Assembly: GCF_019091135.1 (NCBI RefSeq)
Contig: NZ_JAGXJW010000027.1
Coordinates: forward strand, 39,115 to 103,114
Source of the DNA: Cohnella sp. GbtcB17
GTDB lineage: Bacteria > Bacillota > Bacilli > Paenibacillales > Paenibacillaceae
DNA length: 64,000 nucleotides
Direction: 5' to 3'
Below the pieces are notes generated by a model, which worked only from the letters and a program-made list of their open reading frames with translations, did no database searches and was not told the origin of the DNA. The position numbers and the translations under genes are program-made. Shown here piece after piece: positions 45,203 to 53,934 of this stretch; the first letter of the stretch is position 1; the number at the start of each line of letters is the position of its first letter.

Positions 45203-45769
45203 TCACTTTCGGTCAGCTTCGGCTTCCTGGCTCAGACGCTCTCCGATGCGGGTGCGATCCTCCTCGGACAGCGCGTACGACATCGTAAAGCACGAAGGGC
45301 ACATATACAGCGTCATCGAGAAAGGCGCCTCGAGAATCGCCCCGCCGCGCAGCCGCTCCGGCCGCTTGGACGCGAAGGAGGCGGACTGTACGACCTGTGT
45401 CCCCGTCTCAACCATGTATTCCCGGCATTGCGGGCATTCCGGCACGAATTCCTGCTCGTCAAGAATGGCTTCGACCGTGTCCTCGTACCTGAGCAGCGCT
45501 TCGTCCTTGCCGCGCAGGTCGTCGTCACGGTCCAGGTCGAGCCCTTCCAGGTTTTCCGGCAGGTCCCCGATTCCGCGGCGTCCGTAAAGCGCGTCGTCGT
45601 CCGATTCTTCCTCGTCCTCCGCAGGCTCCTCGTCGCCGAGACCGAAGCGGAGCGTGCGGTAGCCGCTTAGCTCGTTGTCGCATACGGGGCAGTACTTGTC
45701 CGGCTCTTCCCCCGGCTCCTGTATAATTTCCGATTGACACCAGGGGCATATAATCACGTTGGCAGCCAA
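45203..45769 (-). CDS. Zinc-ribbon protein of unknown function
   Basis: A 188-residue protein with three CxxC knuckles: CPWCQSE (9-12) with CPVCDNE (27-30), CPQCREY near 113, and CPSCFTM near 157. The spacing suggests two zinc sites. The middle is very acidic (EEPAEDEEESDDDALYG). It starts with TTG, supported by GGGAGGG seven bases upstream, which lies in the last codons of the 27-residue peptide gene. It may bind RNA or act as a zinc sensor; no function is known. Confidence 0.8.
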   Translation of the reverse strand: MAANVIICPWCQSEIIQEPGEEPDKYCPVCDNELSGYRTLRFGLGDEEPAEDEEESDDDALYGRRGIGDLPENLEGLDLDRDDDLRGKDEALLRYEDTVEAILDEQEFVPECPQCREYMVETGTQVVQSASFASKRPERLRGGAILEAPFSMTLYMCPSCFTMSYALSEEDRTRIGERLSQEAEADRK

Positions 45770-45772
45770 AGC

Positions 45773-45856
45773 TTAACCCTCCCTCACCATATAGACGATG
45801 CCAAGAATAAAGAAAAGGGCCGCAAGCGCGAACAGCGTTCCCCATAAATACTTCAT
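45773..45856 (-). CDS. 27-residue single-span membrane peptide
   Basis: A short gene between DUF350 and the zinc-ribbon gene. It encodes MKYLWGTLFALAALFFILG then IVYMVREG, one hydrophobic helix with a charged end. GCAGGAGGTT precedes the ATG by six bases, an excellent site. Its stop lies three bases before the next TTG start, so it looks like a translated member of the operon. No homologue is known to me. Confidence 0.6.
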   Translation of the reverse strand: MKYLWGTLFALAALFFILGIVYMVREG

Positions 45857-45881
45857 ACGCAACCTCCTGCGGCGGCCGCCG

Positions 45882-46313
45882 TCAATCCAGCGTCACCGCC
45901 GCGCCGATAATGTAGGACAACGATACGGACAGCAGCAGGGAGATCAGGCCCACCGCGCGATTGTCCTTGCCGATCTCCTCGTCGATCCGGAATACCGGCG
46001 TGACGAACTCGAACAGCAGGTACGCGGCGAGCAGGAGCAGAAATCCGCCGCCCGCCCACAGCATGCTCTCGTAGATGCTGTCGCTCGATTGAATGGAAAA
46101 CCGGAATATGTTGCAGATGCCGAATATTTTGCCGCCGGTCGCCATCGCGACCGCGACGTTGCCTTTGCGGATCTCCTGCCAGCATTCGTATTTGGTCACC
46201 CGCTCGAAGCAGTACAGGCAGATGATCAGCATCAGAATGCCGACGGAAAAATACGCCGGAACCGCGACCGCCGGATGGGACAGCAATCGGTCGATGCTAC
46301 TTGGCTCATTCAT
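45882..46313 (-). CDS. DUF350 membrane protein
   Basis: A 143-residue protein with four membrane segments (about 18-38, 57-72, 82-103, 118-138). The family block KYECWQEIRKGNVAVAMATG and the GGKIFGIC stretch match DUF350. The same family (YshE) lies beside mutS2 in Bacillus. Transport or envelope function is unproven. It starts 17 bp after mutS2. Confidence 0.88.
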   Translation of the reverse strand: MNEPSSIDRLLSHPAVAVPAYFSVGILMLIICLYCFERVTKYECWQEIRKGNVAVAMATGGKIFGICNIFRFSIQSSDSIYESMLWAGGGFLLLLAAYLLFEFVTPVFRIDEEIGKDNRAVGLISLLLSVSLSYIIGAAVTLD

Positions 46314-46330
46314 GCGGAACGCTCCTAACG

Positions 46331-48700
46331 CTAGTTCAGCTCCGCCACGGTAACGCCGGCGCCGCCCTCGCCATAATTGCCGAGCCTATAGCTTTTCACA
46401 TGCTTGTGCCTGCGAAGGAACTCCTGAATGCCCGTGCGCAGCGCGCCCGTTCCTTTGCCATGAATAATGTAGACCTGGTGCAGATTCGACAGGAACGATT
46501 CGTCGAGAAAGCGGTCCGTCTCGATGATCGCCTCGTCGAGCGTGGCCCCGCGCAGGTCGAGCTCCGTGCGGATCTGATCCGAAGCCGCGCGCTTCACGGT
46601 CGCGCCCGAGGCGACGGGCTGCGTCTTCTTGGCGGCCGCGTCCTTCGGCGCTTTGACCGGCTCCAGATCGGCCAGCGGCACCTTCATCTTCATAATGCCG
46701 AGCTGGACGAACGCATCGCTGCCGGCCAGTTCGACGATATGGCCTTTTTGGCCGCCCAGGCTGTACACCTTGACTTCGTCGCCGGGTCCGAGCTTCGCGC
46801 TCTTGGCTGCGGCCGGGCGCGGCTTCGCGACCGGCGCCGGCACGGCGTCGTCGAGCCTGCGGCGGGCTTCGATCAGCTTGTGCTCCTTGACGCTCGCCGC
46901 CTCTTCCAAAGCGAGCTTGCGCAGGTCCGCGATGATCTCCTCGGCTTCGCGCCGGGCCTTCGCCACTTGAAGCCGGGCTTCCTCGCGCGCCTCTTCGAGC
47001 AGCTTGACGCGCTGCTCCTGCAGCTTCGCGCGGTCTTCCTCCAGCTTCAGGCGCAGCTCCTCCGCCTCGCGCTTGAGCCGCTCCGCCAGCTGGCGCTCGG
47101 ACTCCGCCGTCCGGCGATCCCGCTCGAGCGAAGCGATCATCGTGTCGACCTTGAGCTCGTCGTCCGATACCTCGCCGCGCGCGCGGTCGATGATCGACCG
47201 AGGCAGGCCGAGCCGCTCCGCGATCGCGAAGGCGTTGCTGCGGCCCGGTACGCCGATGAGCAGCCGGTAGGTCGGACTCAGCGTCGCGACGTCGAACTCC
47301 ATGCTGGCGTTCATGATCCCTTCGCGATTGTAGGCATACGCCTTCAGCTCGCTGTAGTGGGTCGTCGCGAGCAGCCGGCAGCGCAAGCGGTGCAAATGCT
47401 CGAGGATGGCGATCGCCAGCGCCGACCCTTCCGCCGGATCGGTGCCCGCGCCCAGCTCGTCGAGCAGGACGAGGCTGCGGCTCGTCACCTGGCCGAGCAT
47501 GCCGATCAGATTCGTCATATGGCTGGAAAACGTGCTCAGGCTCTGCTCGATGCTCTGCTCGTCGCCGATATCGGCGTAGATGCCGTCGAAGACGCACAGG
47601 ATCGTACCTTCGTCCGCCGGCACGAACAGGCCGGACATCGCCATCAGGCTGAGCAGGCCGACCGTCTTCAACGATACGGTCTTGCCCCCCGTATTCGGCC
47701 CGGTGACGATGATCGCCGAGTGCGTATCGTCGAGCTCGATATCGGTCGGCACGACCTTTTTCGGATCGATGAGCGGATGCCTCGCACGCTTGAGCCGAAG
47801 ACGCCCTTCGCCGTTCATCTGCGGCTTCGTCGCCTGCATCCGGTCCGCCAGCTTGGCCCGGGCGAAAATCGAATCGATGTAGCCGAGCGCCTCGGCGTCG
47901 CCGATGAGCAGCTCTGCCTTGACGCCGACGCTCTCGGACAGCTGACGCAAGATGCGCTCGATCTCGCGCGTCTCGCGCAGCTTGAGCTCGCGGAGCTTGT
48001 TGTTGATCTGAAGGACGGCTTCAGGCTCGATGAACAGCGTGGCGCCGCTGCCCGACTGGTCGTGCACAATGCCGCCGAAGTTCGACCTGTACTCGGCCTT
48101 GACCGGGATGACGTACCGGTCTCCGCGCATCGTGATCAGTGCGTCCTGCAGCATCTTCTGCACGGAAGACGAGCGGATCATGCTCTCGAGCTTCTCCCTC
48201 GCGCGGCCCTCGTTCGTGCGAATCTCTCTGCGGATCGCGGCCAGCTCGGCGCTCGCGGCGTCCATCACGTCGCCCTGCTCGTCGATGCAGCGGCGAATCT
48301 CGTCCTCCTGCTGCTTGGCGTCGATAAGCGGTTCGCAAAGATCCTCGAGCAGCGGAATGTCCGCTTCCTCGGATACGGCGCCGACGTACTTGCGGATTCG
48401 CCGCGAACCCATGATGAACTGCGCGATGTCGATGAGCTCCGACGGGAGCAGCATGGCCCCAAGTCTCGCCCGGCCGAGCGCCGGCCGCACGTCGGTGATG
48501 CCGCCGAACGGCGGGGCACCCTTGACGTCCATCGCGCGCACGGCTTCGGCCGTCGTGTCGAGCCTCCTGCTCACCTCCCGCAGATCGGAGGACGGGCGGA
48601 TGAGCGCCGCCTGCTCCTTGCCGAGCGAGGTCTCCCCGAGCTCGCGGAGCCGGTCGGAGATTTTATGGTATTCCAATGTATATAGCGCCTTGTCGTTCAC
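46331..48700 (-). CDS. mutS2: Endonuclease MutS2
   Basis: A 789-residue MutS homologue without the mismatch-recognition domain. Walker A GPNTGGKTVSLKT (near 335) and the ATPase block ATTHYSELKAYA are present, followed by a long coiled coil (about 515-640) and a C-terminal Smr nuclease domain with LDLRGATLDEA and IHGKGTGALR. It is reported to suppress homologous recombination or act in ribosome rescue. GTG at 48700 matches the family start (NDKALYTLEYHKI) with AGGAG twelve bases upstream. Confidence 0.95.
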   Translation of the reverse strand: MNDKALYTLEYHKISDRLRELGETSLGKEQAALIRPSSDLREVSRRLDTTAEAVRAMDVKGAPPFGGITDVRPALGRARLGAMLLPSELIDIAQFIMGSRRIRKYVGAVSEEADIPLLEDLCEPLIDAKQQEDEIRRCIDEQGDVMDAASAELAAIRREIRTNEGRAREKLESMIRSSSVQKMLQDALITMRGDRYVIPVKAEYRSNFGGIVHDQSGSGATLFIEPEAVLQINNKLRELKLRETREIERILRQLSESVGVKAELLIGDAEALGYIDSIFARAKLADRMQATKPQMNGEGRLRLKRARHPLIDPKKVVPTDIELDDTHSAIIVTGPNTGGKTVSLKTVGLLSLMAMSGLFVPADEGTILCVFDGIYADIGDEQSIEQSLSTFSSHMTNLIGMLGQVTSRSLVLLDELGAGTDPAEGSALAIAILEHLHRLRCRLLATTHYSELKAYAYNREGIMNASMEFDVATLSPTYRLLIGVPGRSNAFAIAERLGLPRSIIDRARGEVSDDELKVDTMIASLERDRRTAESERQLAERLKREAEELRLKLEEDRAKLQEQRVKLLEEAREEARLQVAKARREAEEIIADLRKLALEEAASVKEHKLIEARRRLDDAVPAPVAKPRPAAAKSAKLGPGDEVKVYSLGGQKGHIVELAGSDAFVQLGIMKMKVPLADLEPVKAPKDAAAKKTQPVASGATVKRAASDQIRTELDLRGATLDEAIIETDRFLDESFLSNLHQVYIIHGKGTGALRTGIQEFLRRHKHVKSYRLGNYGEGGAGVTVAELN

Positions 48701-48854
48701 GGCGTTGCGACAACTCCTCTCGCCCTCCATTATATCCGATGGCGGCTGCGCTTGCATTACGCCTGCCGTTATAACCGAAGATCAAACTGGATACAATACC
48801 TTTAAAGCCGGCGGCACCGCCGGACGACAGCCCACAACGGGAGGTAATCAAGCC

Positions 48855-49211
48855 ATGCATTTCTTAGGACATGTCGTACGCTTTATCGTCTCCGCGATCG
48901 TGCTGATGATCGTCGGATACCTCGTTCCCCATTTTTCGGTCGGCGGCTTCTGGAGCGCCCTCATGCTCGCGCTCGTGATCGCCATTCTCGGCTGGATCAT
49001 CGAGGCGATTTTCGGCAAAAACGTGACCCCGTTCGGACGCGGGATCGTCGGCTTCCTGTGCAGCGCGCTCGTCATCTGGCTGGCGCAATTCGTCGTCGGC
49101 GGCGTCTCCGCGTCCATCCTCGGCGCCCTGCTCGCGGCGCTCGTCATCGGGATCATCGATCTGTTCATTCCGATCGGCAACCCGTACAAGGCCGGCAAGC
49201 GTCACGATTGA
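48855..49211 (+). CDS. YvlD-like membrane protein, phage-holin-4 superfamily
   Basis: A 118-residue protein with four membrane segments. It resembles the YvlD group labelled phage holin family IV, but its setting is chromosomal, not prophage. Many such proteins are envelope-stress associated. GGGAGGTAA precedes the ATG by seven bases. It diverges from mutS2 and has its own terminator. Confidence 0.85.
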   Translation: MHFLGHVVRFIVSAIVLMIVGYLVPHFSVGGFWSALMLALVIAILGWIIEAIFGKNVTPFGRGIVGFLCSALVIWLAQFVVGGVSASILGALLAALVIGIIDLFIPIGNPYKAGKRHD

Positions 49212-49250
49212 CGAGAGCGGGCAGCGCGCAGCTTCGACCATGCAAACCAA

Positions 49251-49289
49251 AAACCTCGCGTCTCCTGTAAAGGATGACGCGAGGTTTTT
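49251..49289 (+). terminator. Terminator of the YvlD-like gene
   Basis: AAACCTCGCGTC pairs perfectly with GACGCGAGGTTT, followed by TTTTT on the plus strand. The complementary run allows some bidirectional use. Confidence 0.88.
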
Positions 49290-49404
49290 GATCGATGGAT
49301 GGCAGCTCGCGCCGTTTTTATCCTCGCGGCAGTATATGCTAATATAGAAAAGTCTGGGCATGACGCCGCTCATACCCGGCAATCATGGGGATGGGGGAAT
49401 ACAT

Positions 49405-49779
49405 ATGCATTTTCGCAAAAAATTAGCCGCCGCTTTGTTCGCGCTCGCGCTAACGGGCGCGCTCGCCGCGTGCGGCGCCAAAAATGATGAAAACGCAGGA
49501 CAGGAGACGGCCGTCGCTTCGCAGGACTTGATTATCCGGGCCACCAACTGGCAGTTTGACCAGGCTGAATACAAGGTGCCGAAGGATACGCCGATCCGCT
49601 ACACGCTCGAAAACGAGCAAGGCGCGCACGGCATCGAGATCGAGAAGGCGGGCGTCAAGCTGAGCAACGGCAAAAAATCCAAGGTGGCGACGCTGGCCGC
49701 CGGCACCTATACGATCAAATGCAGCATCGTGTGCGGGGAAGGGCATTTGTCGATGAAGGCCAAGCTGATCGTGGAATAA
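49405..49779 (+). CDS. CuA-type cupredoxin lipoprotein
   Basis: A 124-residue lipoprotein. The signal MHFRKKLAAALFALAL leads to lipobox LAAC (Cys near 23). The mature domain is a cupredoxin like cytochrome oxidase subunit II. The C-terminal CSIVCGEGHLSM fits the dinuclear copper CuA pattern CxxxCxxxHxxM, and HGIEIE supplies the upstream His. It has no membrane span beyond the lipid anchor, so it may carry electrons or copper outside the membrane. The ATG at 49405 has GGGGGAA upstream. It is isolated from oxidase genes. Confidence 0.85.
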   Translation: MHFRKKLAAALFALALTGALAACGAKNDENAGQETAVASQDLIIRATNWQFDQAEYKVPKDTPIRYTLENEQGAHGIEIEKAGVKLSNGKKSKVATLAAGTYTIKCSIVCGEGHLSMKAKLIVE

Positions 49780-49794
49780 GCCGCCCAAAAGCGG

Positions 49795-49844
49795 AAAAAA
49801 ATCGCCTCTCCGGCCGGATAAGATCCGTTCGGAGAGGCGATTTT
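49795..49844. terminator. Bidirectional terminator between cupredoxin and zapA-like genes
   Basis: ATCGCCTCTCCG pairs with CGGAGAGGCGAT over a 17-base loop. TTTT follows on the plus strand, and seven T on the minus strand, where it ends the giant coiled-coil gene. Confidence 0.85.
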
Positions 49845-49883
49845 CGTTCGCGGGCGCTTCGAGGACCGATTCGCCGGCGATCG

Positions 49884-52800
49884 TCAAGTATGTTCTTCGA
49901 GCATATCGATCCACTCGTTGTATTCGATCTGCAGCTTGTTGTACTCGATCTTGAGCGCCTCATGCTCGCTGCGAATGCGCTCGAGCTCTTGGGCCAGCCG
50001 CTCCGTCTCCGCCCCGTCGGCGGCACCCGGCTCGGCTTCGGAGACTGCCTGCAGCTGCTGCGCCAGCGCGTCGCGTTCGGCTCGGAGCGCGACGGCGGCC
50101 GCAGCCTGATCGCGGGCGGACTTCAGCTCTTCTTCGATGCGGAGCAGCGAATCCCGCTCGCGCTGCTGCTCGCCGGCCGCCTGGCGAAGCTTGTTCTCCA
50201 GCGCCTCCAGACGCTCGGCGGCGGCATCGCGTTCCCGCGCCGCCTCTTCGGCCCGGCGCTGGAGCTGCCGGATCGAATCCGCGGCGGTCTGCTCGCGCTC
50301 CGCGAGCTCGTCCGCCAGTTCCTTGAGCCGGTTCGCCTCGCGCTCGGCGGCTTCGCGCGCGTCGGTTTCGTCGCGCAGGCGCTCGGCTGCCGCCTTTTCC
50401 GCCTCGGCCAGCGCCTCTTCACGGGCCGCAGCCGCCTGAAGCCGCTGCTCCGCGGAAGCGCGCAGCGCTTCAACTTCGGTCTCGAGCTTGGCTCGCTGCG
50501 ACTGCCATTCGCGCTCTCGTTCGGACCAGCGTGCCTCGAACCGGTCGTTTTCCGTGCGGGCTGCCTCGGCGGCGGCCTGTGCAGCGTCCCTGCTGCCCAG
50601 CGCCTCCTTCAGCTCCGCCTCGTACAGTTCCTGCGTCACGCGCAGCTCCTCCTCGAGCGATTGACGCCCCGAAGCCGCGCCGGCTTCGGCCTCCGCCGCA
50701 GTTCGGCGCAGCGCTTCCTCGTGCGCGACACGAAGCCGCGCTTGCTCTTCGGCCTGCGCTTCGCGCAAAGCCGACAGCTCCTCCGCTTGCGCCGTCCGAA
50801 GACGCGACAACGCCTCGTCCCTTTCCGCCTGCAGTCGCGTTAGTTCCTCGCGCTGCGCGGCGACCAGGCGCGCCAGCTCCTCGCCGCTCTCCTCGCGCTG
50901 CAGCTCGAGCTCCAGTCGAGCGTCGTCCGCAGCGCTCCGCGCCGCAACGAGCTCGGCTTCGAGCGGCGCTGTCGCCGCCTGGAGCGCAGCCTCGCGCTCG
51001 GCTTCAAGCCGCGACAGCTCCTCCGCTTGCGCCGCACGAAGCTTCGCCAGCTCTTCGTCCTTTTCGGCTTGCAGACGCGACAGCTCCTCGCGCTGTGCGG
51101 CGACCGTACGCGCAAGCTGCTCGCCGCTCTCTTCGCGCTGCAGTTCCAGCTCCAGCCGCGCATCGTCCAGGGCGCTGCGCGCCGATGCCAGCTCGGCTTC
51201 AAGCGGCGCTACAGCCTCCTTCAGCGCGGCATCGCGCTGGGCTGCAAGCCGCGACAGCTCATCAGCCCGTTCAGCGTGGAGCTTCGACAGCTGCTCGTCC
51301 TGCGCCGCGCGCTGGCGCGCCAGCGCTTCGGCACTCTCATCGCGCTGAAGCTCCAGCTCCAGTCGCGCGTCGTCCAGGGCGCTGCGCGCCGAAGCCAGCT
51401 CGGCTTCAAGCGGCGCTACCGCCTGCTCGATCGCAGATTCGCGTTCGGCGGCAAGCCGCGCCGCTTCCTCGTCCTTCGCCGCACGGAGCTTCGCCAGCTC
51501 CTCGCTTTGCGCTTCGCGAAGGCTGGCCAGCTCCTCTGCCTGGGCCGCGAGCAGACGATTCAGCGCCTCGGCGTTCTCCTCAAGCTGCAGCTCCAGCTCC
51601 AGCCGCGCATCGTCCGCAGCGCTGCGCGCCGCAGCGAGTTCGGCTTCCAGCGGAGCAGCGGCTTCCTTCACGGCTGTCTCGCGTTCGGCGTCCGCGGCCG
51701 CTCTCGCTTCCGCAAGACGCCGCTCCGCCTTCTCGCCCGCTTCGCGCAAGCGCTCCTCGAGCAGCGCCGATGCCTCCGCCAGCTGCCGCTCCGAATGCGC
51801 GGCCAACTGCTCGCGCTCCTCCGCAAAACGCTGCGCCTCGGCCTCGATCTGCTGCCGCGCCGCCTCCGCCTCCTGCTTCGCTGCATCCGCTGCTTGCTTC
51901 GCGGCTTCCTCCGCCTGCCTGGCGGCCTCGGTCTCCTTCGCGGATGCGTTCAAGCGCTCGACCAGCGACCGGCGCTCCTCGTCGAAGTTCGCCTCCGCCG
52001 CCGCTACCGCCTGCCTGGCCGCGGACATCTGTTCCGCCAGCTGCGCATGCAGCCGCTCCACCGTCGCCCTGGCGGCCTCGAGCTCGCCGCCCAGCTCGGC
52101 CTTCGCCGCCTCCAACGCTTCCCTGCTCTCGCTTTTGACGGCTTCCAGCGCCTCCAGGCTCTCGCCCTTCAACGCCTCCAGCTCCGCCTGATGGGCCGCC
52201 TGCAGACGCTCGGCTTCGCTTCGGCTCGCTTCGCGCGCGCGATCGAGCTGCTCGGCGTGCTCGGCTCGCAGCCTGGCGACCGTGGCTTCGCGTTCGGCCG
52301 CCGCGCCCTCCAGCGCTTCGGCCAGCTTCGCGCCCGCTGCGGCGCCTTCCGTCTCGCGGGCTTCGCGTTCGAGCTCAAGCTCGAGCCGCAGCTCCTCGAG
52401 CTCGGCGCCATGTCCTGCCGCGAGCCGCTCAAGCTCCGCCGCATGGCCCGCCTTCAGCGCCGCGAGCTCGGAGGCGCGCGCCGCTTCGGCGCGCTCCCGC
52501 TCCTCGGCCTGGCGCGCCTCGAGGGCGGCGAGCTCCGCCGCATGACTCTCCCGCAGCGATCCGACGCGGTCCTCCGCCTCGCTAAGCGCCGCATCCAGCG
52601 CGTCCTGCATGCGCGCGCGAATCTCCTCGCGCTCCCGCAGCGCAGTCTCCAGCGTCAGCGTGAGCCGCTGCAATTCCTCCTGCTGGCCCTCCAGCAACAG
52701 CGTCAGCTCGTCCTCGTAGCCTTGACGCATCGTGCGCAGCTCTTCGTCGTGCCGCTCCGTCCGCTCAGCCAACGTACGCTCGTGAGCGTCCTTCAGCGTG

Positions 52801-53831
52801 CCGAGCTCGGCCGCATGCGCGGTGCGCAGCAATTCCAGCTCTTCGGTGCGCGAGACGCGCTCGTCGCGCAGCTCCGCCTCGAATTCCGCTTGCGTCCGCT
52901 CAAGCTCGGCTTCATGCGCCAACCGAATCCGTCCGAGCTCTTCCGTGTGCGCGGAGCGGAGCTCGGACAGCGCCGAAGCATGCGCCTGCCTGAGGGCCTC
53001 GTTCTCCTCCGCGAACAGCTCGGCTTCGGCCGTATGGTCGGCCCGGATGCGCTCGAGCTCGGCGGCATGCGCAGAGACGACGCTTTCAAGCTCGTCCGCA
53101 TGCCGCGCGGCTGCGGCGTCCAACTCGACGCGCAGCGCCGCGGTCGCCTGCTCCAGCTCGTCCGCATGCGCAGCCCGGGCGTCCGCAAGCTCCGCCGCAT
53201 GCGCTGCCGCGAGACGTTCAAGCTCGGCGCGCTGCGCGGATCGCAAGCTCGCCAGCTCCGCCTCATGGCTTGACGTGCGCCGCTCAAGCTCAGACGCGTG
53301 CGCCGTCCGCAGCGATTCGACCTCTTCGGCGTAGAGCTCGGTCTCGGCCGCGTGGTCGGCCATGATCCGGTCGAGCTCGGCTTGATGGACGCTGCGCAGG
53401 CGTTCGCGCTCCTCGTCCGCCTTGGCCGCCGCTTCCGCGACGGCCTGCTCGGATCGCTGCTCGAGGTCGGCCCGCCGCTCGGCGAACTCCCGCTCCGCCG
53501 CTTCCAGCGCCGCGGCGCTCTCGGCCTTGTGCTTGTCCCAATCGGCCAGCAGCGTCTCGATCTCGGCAGACAGCCGCTTGCGTTCTATTTCCTCGTGGAG
53601 GAGCCGCTCGTTTTCCCGGCGGATGCGCATGAGCTCGTCGGCCATATTCACCGAAGCGAGCACGCCGAGCCTCGCCAGATCGAGCCGCGGCGAACCGCTC
53701 GCGATCTTGTGCATCTGATCGCTCACGAGCGTCGCAACCCGCTTCATGTAGTCGGTACTGGTATGTCCGGTCAACGTGTATTGCGTGCCGTATATGTCAA
53801 CCGTTACGCGTGTCTTGTCGTCAGCATTCAC
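49884..53831 (-). CDS. ZapA-like cell division protein with giant coiled-coil region
   Basis: A 1315-residue protein. Residues 1-75 (TRVTVDIYGTQYTLTG, then VSDQMHKIASGSPRLD) match ZapA, the small FtsZ-ring stabiliser normally about 85-100 residues. Residues about 65-1285 are almost unbroken charged helix (Glu, Ala, Arg, Leu) with an 11-residue rhythm such as AHAAELERIRA, predicting a very long coiled coil. The last 25 residues (KLQIEYNEWIDMLEEHT) are less repetitive. GTG at 53831 has GGAGGA six bases upstream. The position after pheT is that of zapA in Bacillus. Length and repeats suggest expansion of a shorter ancestor; a smaller internal product is also possible. Confidence 0.85.
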   Translation of the reverse strand: MNADDKTRVTVDIYGTQYTLTGHTSTDYMKRVATLVSDQMHKIASGSPRLDLARLGVLASVNMADELMRIRRENERLLHEEIERKRLSAEIETLLADWDKHKAESAAALEAAEREFAERRADLEQRSEQAVAEAAAKADEERERLRSVHQAELDRIMADHAAETELYAEEVESLRTAHASELERRTSSHEAELASLRSAQRAELERLAAAHAAELADARAAHADELEQATAALRVELDAAAARHADELESVVSAHAAELERIRADHTAEAELFAEENEALRQAHASALSELRSAHTEELGRIRLAHEAELERTQAEFEAELRDERVSRTEELELLRTAHAAELGTLKDAHERTLAERTERHDEELRTMRQGYEDELTLLLEGQQEELQRLTLTLETALREREEIRARMQDALDAALSEAEDRVGSLRESHAAELAALEARQAEERERAEAARASELAALKAGHAAELERLAAGHGAELEELRLELELEREARETEGAAAGAKLAEALEGAAAEREATVARLRAEHAEQLDRAREASRSEAERLQAAHQAELEALKGESLEALEAVKSESREALEAAKAELGGELEAARATVERLHAQLAEQMSAARQAVAAAEANFDEERRSLVERLNASAKETEAARQAEEAAKQAADAAKQEAEAARQQIEAEAQRFAEEREQLAAHSERQLAEASALLEERLREAGEKAERRLAEARAAADAERETAVKEAAAPLEAELAAARSAADDARLELELQLEENAEALNRLLAAQAEELASLREAQSEELAKLRAAKDEEAARLAAERESAIEQAVAPLEAELASARSALDDARLELELQRDESAEALARQRAAQDEQLSKLHAERADELSRLAAQRDAALKEAVAPLEAELASARSALDDARLELELQREESGEQLARTVAAQREELSRLQAEKDEELAKLRAAQAEELSRLEAEREAALQAATAPLEAELVAARSAADDARLELELQREESGEELARLVAAQREELTRLQAERDEALSRLRTAQAEELSALREAQAEEQARLRVAHEEALRRTAAEAEAGAASGRQSLEEELRVTQELYEAELKEALGSRDAAQAAAEAARTENDRFEARWSEREREWQSQRAKLETEVEALRASAEQRLQAAAAREEALAEAEKAAAERLRDETDAREAAEREANRLKELADELAEREQTAADSIRQLQRRAEEAARERDAAAERLEALENKLRQAAGEQQRERDSLLRIEEELKSARDQAAAAVALRAERDALAQQLQAVSEAEPGAADGAETERLAQELERIRSEHEALKIEYNKLQIEYNEWIDMLEEHT
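50733..51665 (-). repeat. Internal repeats in the zapA-like gene
   Basis: Four copies beginning APLEAEL(A/V)(A/S)ARS follow one another at spacings of 80, 69 and 80 codons. Each continues DDARLELELQ and then hendecads such as AAQREELSRLQ. The 11-codon differences show gain or loss of whole hendecads. The DNA copies are similar enough to suggest recent duplication. Confidence 0.8.
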
Positions 53832-53865
53832 GGTTATTCCTCCCACGTTCCAACTTAAGCAAAAT

Positions 53866-53916
53866 CGCAGCGAACGTCGTTCAGTCCGCTATTCGCGTTC
53901 TGAAGTATTCGCTGCG
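53866..53916 (-). terminator. Possible terminator of pheT
   Basis: CGCAGCGAA and TTCGCTGCG form a 9-bp stem over a long loop, followed on the minus strand by ATTTTGCTT. It starts 19 bases after the pheT stop and is only moderately convincing. Confidence 0.5.
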
Positions 53917-53934
53917 CTTTGCGCCGTTTCCTGC

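Noticed and set aside
48855..49211. Prophage holin
   Set aside because: The holin-family label reflects fold only. No phage genes surround it, and the protein matches the chromosomal YvlD-like type.
51027..53273. A 748-codon plus-strand frame opposite the giant zapA-like gene, and a second at 50531-52138
   Set aside because: These are antisense shadows of a GC-rich, Glu/Ala/Leu-rich gene. They are Arg/Leu/Pro-rich, have no ribosome site and no domain.
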